Origin: Symbiodinium natans
Lineage: Eukaryota; Sar; Dinophyceae; Suessiales; Symbiodiniaceae
Direction: 5' to 3'
Assembly (NCBI GenBank): GCA_905221605.1
Contig: CAJNDS010000446.1
Location: 753,243 to 817,242, forward strand
Length of the DNA stretch: 64,000 nt
Made by a program: the position numbers and the translations under genes. Each line of letters begins with the position of its first letter. The stretch's first letter is position 1. Below are positions 49,401 to 58,090 of this stretch, piece by piece. The notes under the pieces were generated by a model. It ran no database searches. It had not been told where the DNA came from and was given only the letters and a program-made list of their open reading frames with translations.

Positions 49401-52400
49401 TCAGGTGAGAGTGAACAGTTCCTACCATGGAGGCATCGAATGTCGAGCTACGTTTGTTCGATCCACCATGATCTGCAAGAAGTTCTAGAGTGGCTCGAAG
49501 AGAGGGAGAAGCCATTCTCCTCGGAGGAGTTGGACACAGCCTTTGGAGAAAAGGCGTTGGAGGCGGATCGAGTTCCCAGACTGCAAGAAAAGTCGAGGGA
49601 GCTCGCGAACGCGCTCCAAATGGTTACCTCGAAGGAACCATTTACGATCGTGTGCAATTGCCAGAACAACGGGTTCGAGGCATGGAGACGCCTTACGAGG
49701 CGATACGATCCTGCGACTGCAAGCAGGAAGCGCACGATGTTGAGAGCGATTATATCGCCCCAGAAGCAGAAGCTGGAGAATCTCCCTCAGGCCATCGAAG
49801 AATGGGCCGACGCTGTGCGCACTTACGAGAAGCGCAAGGACAGCACAGGGCGACGAACGACCCTGGCTGATGAGATAAAGATGGCAGCACTGGAGGCAAT
49901 GTTGCCACAGGAGCTGGAGTCTCACATCCAGTTGAACCAGAGCCGGTTCTCCACGTACGACGACGTGCTCGACGAGGTGACTCGCTTCATCGAGTACAAG
50001 ACAGGAAAGAGTCTGAAGGTGATTTCTGCAGCCGCAGCCAGTGCGGCGAGCAAGGATGATCCTATGGACCTGTCGTATGTGGAGAAAGGCAAAGGAAAAG
50101 GAGCAAGCAAGGTCGTGTGCCACAACTGCGGCAGGAGCGGACACTATGCCCGCGACTGCTGGAGCAATGGAGGCAAAGGTTCGCAGCAGCAACGGGGCTC
50201 ACCCAAAGGTCCAGGGCAACAAGGAGGAAAACCAAGCAGCAAAGGAGGAAGAGGGAGCCCCAAAGGAGGAAAGGACAAAGGAAAAGGTAAGAAAGGAAAA
50301 GGCAAAAAAGGGAAAAGGCAAGAAAGGTGGTAAGAACAAGAAACACGTAGGAAACATAGAAGAAGGAGGAGAGAACACAGGAGAAGGAAACCAGGACGAG
50401 AACTGGCAGGAAGGAGAAGAGGATGAAGGCTGGGAAGACGGAGACTGGGGAGAAACCTGGGAGGACGGTTGGGAGGAAGCAGAAACAAACAACCTCTACG
50501 TGGGAGCGTTAGAAAGAGAGAGCCCGAAGAGAGAGAAAGAGAAGAAGGAGAAAGAGTCGAAGCCAGACCCCGGCAGTCGTGGCTCAAGTAGGGAAGAGGG
50601 CTCCGGCCCGACCGTGCTTGGGGCCATGGCGCCAAAGAACCCGAAAAGGAAGGTTCCTCCAAAGGAGGAAAAAGACGAGGATGAAAAGGAGCTGGAAGCT
50701 CTGGAAGAGCAAATGGACAGAGCAAGGGGTCAGTTCCAAGACCTGAAGGAAAAGGTGGAACTTGCGAGGAGACGTCGCCAGGAAAGACTTCTTCAGGAAG
50801 CGGAAGAGCTGGCAGAAGCCAGGAGACGTTCCCGCGGCGAGGTGCCAGGGCAGTCCAGCTTCGGAGCGTTTTCGTCTTCGTCGCGAGGACCTCCGGAGAG
50901 AGTGCGCGAGCCAAAGGCCGGAAAGAAAGAGGAGAAGAAGGAGGTGAGGTCTAAGGCTTTGGACACGGCACCCTGGAAGCGCGTTTCGCGCTACCGGGAG
51001 CCACCAGTGCCTGAGCCCAAGACCCCTCCAAAGGCGAAGCAAGAAAGGCCGAGAACACCGCCGAAGTCACCACCGCCTTCCAGGACCAAAAGTCCGCTTC
51101 TCAAGCCGAAGGTAGAGCCAAAGAGAACAGAGCCAAAGTCACCACCTTCGAAGCCAAAGGTAGAGCCGAAGAGAACAGAACCAAAGTCACCACCTTCGAA
51201 GCCTCCACCTAGAAGTGAAGAAGTGCAGCCAAGAAGCGAAGAGGTGGAGAGACAACTTGCTACCACAGCGCCGAAGTGGGGAGCCTCAAGGAGCCAAAGA
51301 CCTGTGGCGAAGGCAAAGCCAAAGCTTCTAAGGAGTCCGGCGTCTTGGGCAGGAATGCGCTTCAGGGAACGTGTGGCCCACCAAGATGCCATACGAGACA
51401 AGAAGCCCAGAGGCACCGTCGGGGAGTCCTTACTGAAGAAGCAAGGCGAGGCCTGCTCCACCTGCGTGTCAAGGCGACTGAAGTTCAGGAGCAAAGCGTC
51501 CCTTCTGCTGAAGAAGAGGATGAAAGAGTACAAGGCAGCAGCTGCAAAAGCAGCGGGCTCCCACTACGCCAGGAAAGTTTTCGAAAGAGAAAAGCTTGTG
51601 AGGGCCGACAGGCCCAGCAAGGCTGAACTGAGGAGCGCAAAGGTAGCCGAGAAGGTGAAGCAAAGGGAGGAAGAAGCCGCTGGTGAAGAAGAAGAAGAAG
51701 ACAAGTTTTCCTTGGAGCCGGAGAGCTCCGAGGACGAAAGCGACTTCGAGGATGACCCTCCAAGCGAGGGGCCCGAGGAACCCAAGAAGGAAGAAAAGAA
51801 GAAGCCACCAAAGCAGGAAGAAGGAACCGAAGGAGCAACCGCGATCACGGCAAGCACCTCGAGCAGCATGCAAAGGATGCTAGCGTCGGGTCTTATGGAG
51901 ACCAACCGTGCGAACCTCGCGGTCTTGGACCAGAGGATCGCGACAAAGAGAGAGAAGCTCGAGGGACGCGGCAGTGACCCAGAGCTGGAAGCCGAGATCG
52001 CGAGCCTGGAAGACGAGCGGAAGCGCCTGAAAGAGGAGCGTGAGCGCCTCAGGGCGCAGCAAGCGGGCGTGAAGAAAAAGGAACCCGAACACCGCAGAGA
52101 CCAGTCGGTGCACGACGTGCGCTACAAACGCCAAGTGGAAAAGGGAGACAGCCACTGGAAGGCTTGGCGTGCGGAAAAGGGACGAAGGAGAGCGCAAGAG
52201 CACAGACGCAGCGGTGTGGGCGAAAGAGCAAAGGAGAGGATCGAGGCCGACAAGAAGTGGCACGCCCGGCACGACGTGAAAGTGAAAAAGGGCGACTTCC
52301 GCGATAACCAGAAGGAAGAGGTCGACGGCATCGACACGGAGGTTATCCACAGCGATGGGACGGAGGCCAAGCCCGAGCGGCGAAAGGACTACCGCCCCCT

Positions 52401-55400
52401 CACGAAAGCCGAAAGGACGAGCCACCGCGTGGATGCCGACGACGAGGAGGAGCTCTACCGGAAGGAGCTCGAAAAGCAGGAAAGGCCGAAGGCGACCGGG
52501 CGCTACTCGGCGGACCCGTCGATTGCGGCCGAGCAGAAGAAGAAGAGGAACCAAAAGAGAAACCAAAGGCGCAACAAGCTGAAGAGGAAGCTTGGGTCGA
52601 CCTGGGATCCAGAGCACAAAGGAAAGAAGAAGGTCAAGAAAAGCGAAGACGACGACGAGGAGACTGTGCACTGTGAAGACTACGACGACCGCCGCGACCC
52701 AAGAGGAGAAGACCCGGAGGACCCGGGCGAAGGAGGCGTGCGCCAATCGGTGCACAGCTTCGAGACCGTGGATGCTGCCAGCCTGGGCGCTTCGCCAGGC
52801 GTGGCTAGCGTCGAGGTCAACTTTGACACGGGAGCGGCCGTGACCGTTCTGCCTGAGAAGTACGTGACGCAGCCAAAGGACAACGGCGTCCGCTACAAGA
52901 CGGCGTCAGGTGAGGCGCTGAAAGACCAAGGAAAAGCCGAGGTCACCGGCACTTTGTCGGGAGGCCGTGGGGCCACGATCACCGGCCGAGGCGCCGGGGT
53001 CCACCGCATACTCCTGTCAGGAGCACAGGCGTGCAAGACGCATTTTGCGTTTCTGCACGGAACAGGAGGCTTGCTGGTCCCAAAAGGAACTGCTTTCGCT
53101 AAGGAGGCCGACGAGGCGTTGCGCCAGTTGGCTTGGAAGCACAAGGGTGTCGGAACCAAGATGCAAGTGAAGAACGGCATCTACGTGTTTCCTCTGCAAG
53201 ACGAGAAGAAAGGAGTGAAGGGCGGAAGCAAGGGCCAAGACGGCCTGGGTTTCACGGGGCGTCCGTAGACGGTGTAAGGCCCAACGGGCTTAGCGTTTCA
53301 CCCCTAGACGAAGAGGCTGAGATGGTTGAGGAAGCGGCAAAAAGGAAAGCCGCCGGAAAGGCAACGCTCAAGGTGTTGGCCAAGGAAGACAAGAAGAAAG
53401 AGAGAGAGCGAGAGAAGAAAGAGAGGAAAACGACACAACAAGGAGCAAGCGCAAGCATACAAGTGCCAGCAGCAGCGCCAGCAGCACAACAGCAACAACA
53501 GCAGCAGCAGCCAAGCGAGGAAAAAGGAGGCACTGAAGACGACCGCTTTGCCGAGGAGCCGGAGGCTCCAGGCGAAGAACAACAGAGGGCGATAGTGCCG
53601 AAGAGCCCAGACCAGCCAACGGCTGACCAGATCGCACAGCACGAAGCCTCGGGGCACGCGGTGCACCGTTCCTGGTGCGTCCACTGCCAGAGAGCGCGAA
53701 AGATGGTGAATCCACATTACCGGATTCGGAGAGCCGAACTTGAGACATCTTTGCCGACGCTACACATGGACTACTTCTTCCTGGGCAAAGAAAGCAGGAA
53801 GACGACGTGATGCCGCACCTGGTGGTTCGGTGCGACAAAACGCAGCGCACTTGGGCAACTTCGTTGCCCGAGAAAGGCACGCATGCGTACAACGTCACGT
53901 GGTTGGCCAGCGTGATACGCGAGGCCGGATGGAAGAGGATGTGTTTATTCTCAGATAATGAACACGCCCTCCGTGCGCTCAAACTCAAGGCCTCCGAAGA
54001 AGTCCAAAATGTAGTGTTCGACTTGAGAGAGAGTCCTACAAGTACGGAACACGAGAATGCGCCATCGAACGGCATAGCCGAGGCCGCAGTGAGAGAGGTG
54101 AAGCGAATGGTCCGAGCTATCCTGTCGGAGCTGGAGACAAAGCTTAAGATCGAGGTGGGCGTGGACCACCCGATTCTCGCCTGGATCGCGAGGCACGCAG
54201 CGTTCTTGATGACACGTTTTCGCATTGGCGAAGACGGGAAGTCAGCTTACGAAAGGACGCTGGGCCGACCGTGGAGGCGACCTACCATTGTCTTTGGCGA
54301 ACAGGTGATGTTCAAGCCAGTTGGTTTGAAACACAAGCGAGGAAGCCTAGATGCAAGAGTTTGCATGGGACGTTACGTCGGAACTGCGTCGAGGAACGCA
54401 GACTTGCTGATCATGACGTCCGAGGGTATATCCCGGGGCCACTCCTTGCACAGGAGGCCCGAGGATGAGAAATGGCCTGTTGAAGGTTTCGAAGTGCTAC
54501 GCGGATTGCCTTGGAGGATGTCCGGTCCACAAGAGCGAGCGTCGCCCAACCGAGTTGGTATGCCCGCTCTCGAAGGCGAACAACCCGCGCCACAACACCG
54601 AGACTTCAAGGCACGCAACCTGTACGTCATGAAGTCCGACATTGAGCTGTACGGCTACACGCCTCAGTGTCCGGGATGCGATGCGCAGCTGATGGGTCTC
54701 CCGCAGCGAGCGCACAATGACGAGTGCAGGATGAGAGTGCAGAGAAGACTGCAAGAAACCGACGAGGGAAAAGAAAGAGTGAAAAGGGCCCAAGAGCGAG
54801 TTGAAAAGGACTACGGAAAGCGGGTCAAAAGAGACCAACCCGCGCTGGAAGGAAGACCTGCCCCCGACGCAATGGATGTTGCAGCAGAGGAAGCGGCAGG
54901 CGCACCTTTGTCCAGACCAATGGAGGTCGAGGACCGCGCCGAGCCGAAACAGCGGAAGCGCGCAGCGTCCAAGGACGTCGAGGACCTTTACCGGGAAGAG
55001 CCCAGCACGAGGGCTACCGATGGTCCAGATGTCGAGGTCATTGGAGTACACGTGCAAGGGGGAGCAAGTGGCTCTGCAGGACCCGGCCTGGACCACTCAC
55101 GCCAACAAGCACGAGCAGATGCAGAAATGTACGACACAGCAACGGCGAATCCGCCGCCAGCCAACGAGGAAGTGCGAATGAACCTGATTACGCGGATGTT
55201 CGAACAAAAGGGGCTCAAGTGCAGCCCGACTGAAGCGAAGGCCATAAACTCTATGGTTCTACAGTTGGGAGGTAATGGCAATTCAGCTGTGCCCTGGAGC
55301 ATGGTGAATGAAGGCATTATCTTGCCAATGGACCAAGAGCCGCCGATGTTCGCTCAGGCTGAGCATTTGCGTTGCTTCGAAAAGCTGGAACAAGTGAAGC

Positions 55401-58059
55401 CAAAGCTTCTGGTGGGCAAGCTGCCCACTGGACCCTTCCAGTCAGTACAACGTGCTTTCGACATGACCAACAAGATTGGAGTCGAGACCAGACGCGGAAA
55501 TTTGAGGAAGGCCCGATCTCAACTGGGGCTTTGCTTTGAGGCCTTCGAGGCACAGAAGGAAGCCGGAAACTACTTCCTCTATGAGTGCCCAAGGGGAACT
55601 AAGTCCTGGGAGCATGAACTTGCTCAAAGGATGGGTTCGCACTTGGTTGAAGGCCCAATGTGCAAGTGGAAAGTTGACGAAAGTGGAAAAATGATTGCAG
55701 GCCAATCCGGCAAGAAGCGAACCCGCTGGATTACTAATTCGGCGACGGTTGCAACAGCGCTGGAAAAGCTATGCAAGGGCAATGCGAAGGTGTGGAACCG
55801 AACGCTAAGCTTCAAGGAGGGGATCGTGACGGCCAAGGCCGAGTATCCTCCGAAGCTTGAAAGAGCACTACTGGCAGGAGTGCGAGCACAACTGGTTCTG
55901 GATGGAGAAATGAAGGAGGTGGGCCATGTGGGTGGACCTGACCCACACGAGGAGCCACCGCTCGAAGAGTATCTCCATGACACCTTACCCAAGGCAGGGC
56001 AGCTTCACGTAAGCGAGCCCGTCATAGACGCAAACACAGGGGCACAACTTGATGCCAGAAAGGTTGCGGAAGCAAGAGCGTCAGAACTTGCCTGGGTGAA
56101 AAAGCAAGGTGTGTACGAGAAAGTCGAAGAGAGCGTGTGTTGGGACGAAACAGGTCGTCCGCCCATAACCTTGAAGTGGGTAGACCGTAACAAAGGGGAT
56201 GACGTTCGGGAAAACTACCGCAGTCGTTTGGTAGTCCGCGAGGTCAAGTCACAGGGACAAGCGGCGTTGATACCAGACTACGCGCTGTTTTCCTCAATGC
56301 CACCTCTGGAAGGATTGAAGATCCTATGCAGTCTGCTGACGACACTCAAGAGGTCAAAGAGCGGAAAGAAGCTCACGCTGAAGCTGACAGACATATCACG
56401 TGCACACTTCTATGGAAAAGCAGAACGACGTGTGTTTGTCACACTTCCCGAGGGAGATGAAGCTCCCGGCTTTTGTGGTCTGTTGAAACGGACCATGTAT
56501 GGCACCCGTGATGCCTCAGCTGTATGGCAGAGATCGTACACAAGCCTGTTACGCAAGCACGGGTTTGTCGTGGGAAAAGCATATCCGTGTACCTTTTATC
56601 ATGCCGAAGCCGACGTGAGATTATATTGGTGCATGGGGATGATTTCCTAGTCTTGGCAGACGAAGATGGACATCGCTTTGTAGACAAAGTACTATCTGAA
56701 GAGTACGAGTTCAAGTGTGATGGCCACATAGGACCTGAGTGTGAAAAGGATAGCATGACTGTCCTGAACCGGGTCGTGAGCTATGACAGCCAGACAGGAA
56801 CTGTTACGTACGAAGCGGATCCAAGGCACGCGGAAGCCCTAGTGCGCGACCTTGGACTGGAGTCTGCGAAGGCGGCCAAAACGCCAGCAGAAAAGAAAAA
56901 GGGAAGTGACCTGAAGGCGATGCTTGAAGCGCAGCCGTTGAATGCCGAACTTCAGAAAGCATATCGGTCTCATACGATGAGGGCAGCGTTCCTTGCGCAG
57001 GACCGTCCAGACATTGCCGAGGCTACGAAGAGCTTAGCACGGCACATGAAAGAACCCACAGAGTGGGCATGGGCCGATCTGAAGAGGCTTGTCCGCTACT
57101 TACGCGGAAATCCACGGCTGATCTACGAGTACCACCCGCAACGGTTCAGCAAAGAGATTGTGATGTACTGCGACTCAGACCACGCTGGTTGCCTCATCAC
57201 GCGGAGGTCAACCACGGGACTGGTGACAATGCTTGGATCGCACTGCGTGAAACACTCAAGCAACGTGCAAAGCACGATCTCCCTCTCGAGTGGAGAGAGC
57301 GAGTTTTACGCTATAGTTCGAGCAGGGTCAATAGGTCTGTCGCTACAGGCGATGCTAGAAGACTGGGGATTAAAGGTCGGTCTGCGGATTCGATCTGATT
57401 CCTCGGCGGCCCGAGGCACTACTCAGCGCCAGGGCCTCAAGCACGCCACGTGCAAACAAGATACTTGTGGGTGCAAGAGAAAGTCGCCACGCGAGCTCTG
57501 GAGCTAGAGCGTGTAGGCACGGAGAAGAACTACTCCGACATCTGCACCAAACCAATGCCCGAAGTGGCAATGCTCAAACACCTCAAGAACATGGGATTGC
57601 GTTTTCATGTTGGACGAGCCGGAGCAGCCAAACGGCTCGTGTAAAGCCAATGGGTCAAATGACCACCTGGCTTAGGAGGGGTGTTTAGATTTGTAGGTGT
57701 CACACAACATGTTTCACAATGAGTGAGCATACACATGCGACATTGGCTCAAGCCGTCAAAAGTGACTGCACCTGCAGTGTTAGTTCTGCCTTAAACTCCG
57801 TTCAATATGTGTGTGTATAGTTTGCTATTGCTGTTTTAGAGAATGGGGTGTTCATAGGGTTTACAGTCCTGCTTCTATATCATTATTTAGGGTTTGGGGC
57901 ATATAGGGTTTACAGTTGTTTGTTTAGGAATTCATAGTGTTTGTTCTTGGCGGTTCAGGGTTTGGGGTTTATAGGGTTTGTATTGGATTTAATTCGGGTT
58001 TATTAAGGGACGACAGGAGTTGATCAATCGCTTGGTTCTTCGGTGGGGTATAAGCGGTG

Positions 58060-58090
<31 letters not shown>

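Larger units (their letters stand above)
48677..57809 (+). mobile_element. Ty1/copia LTR retrotransposon, complete structure, in an RBR intron
   Basis: Element 48682-57804 (9.1 kb) with a 5-bp target duplication ATATG (48677-48681, 57805-57809), two short LTRs, a tRNA primer site, a purine tract and coding regions in the copia order Gag-PR-INT-RT-RNase H. The two LTRs differ by one indel and one substitution, so insertion looks recent. The reading frame nevertheless changes five times between Gag and the end. Same strand as the host gene; it separates the RING2 exons 48444 and 58562. Confidence 0.97.
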
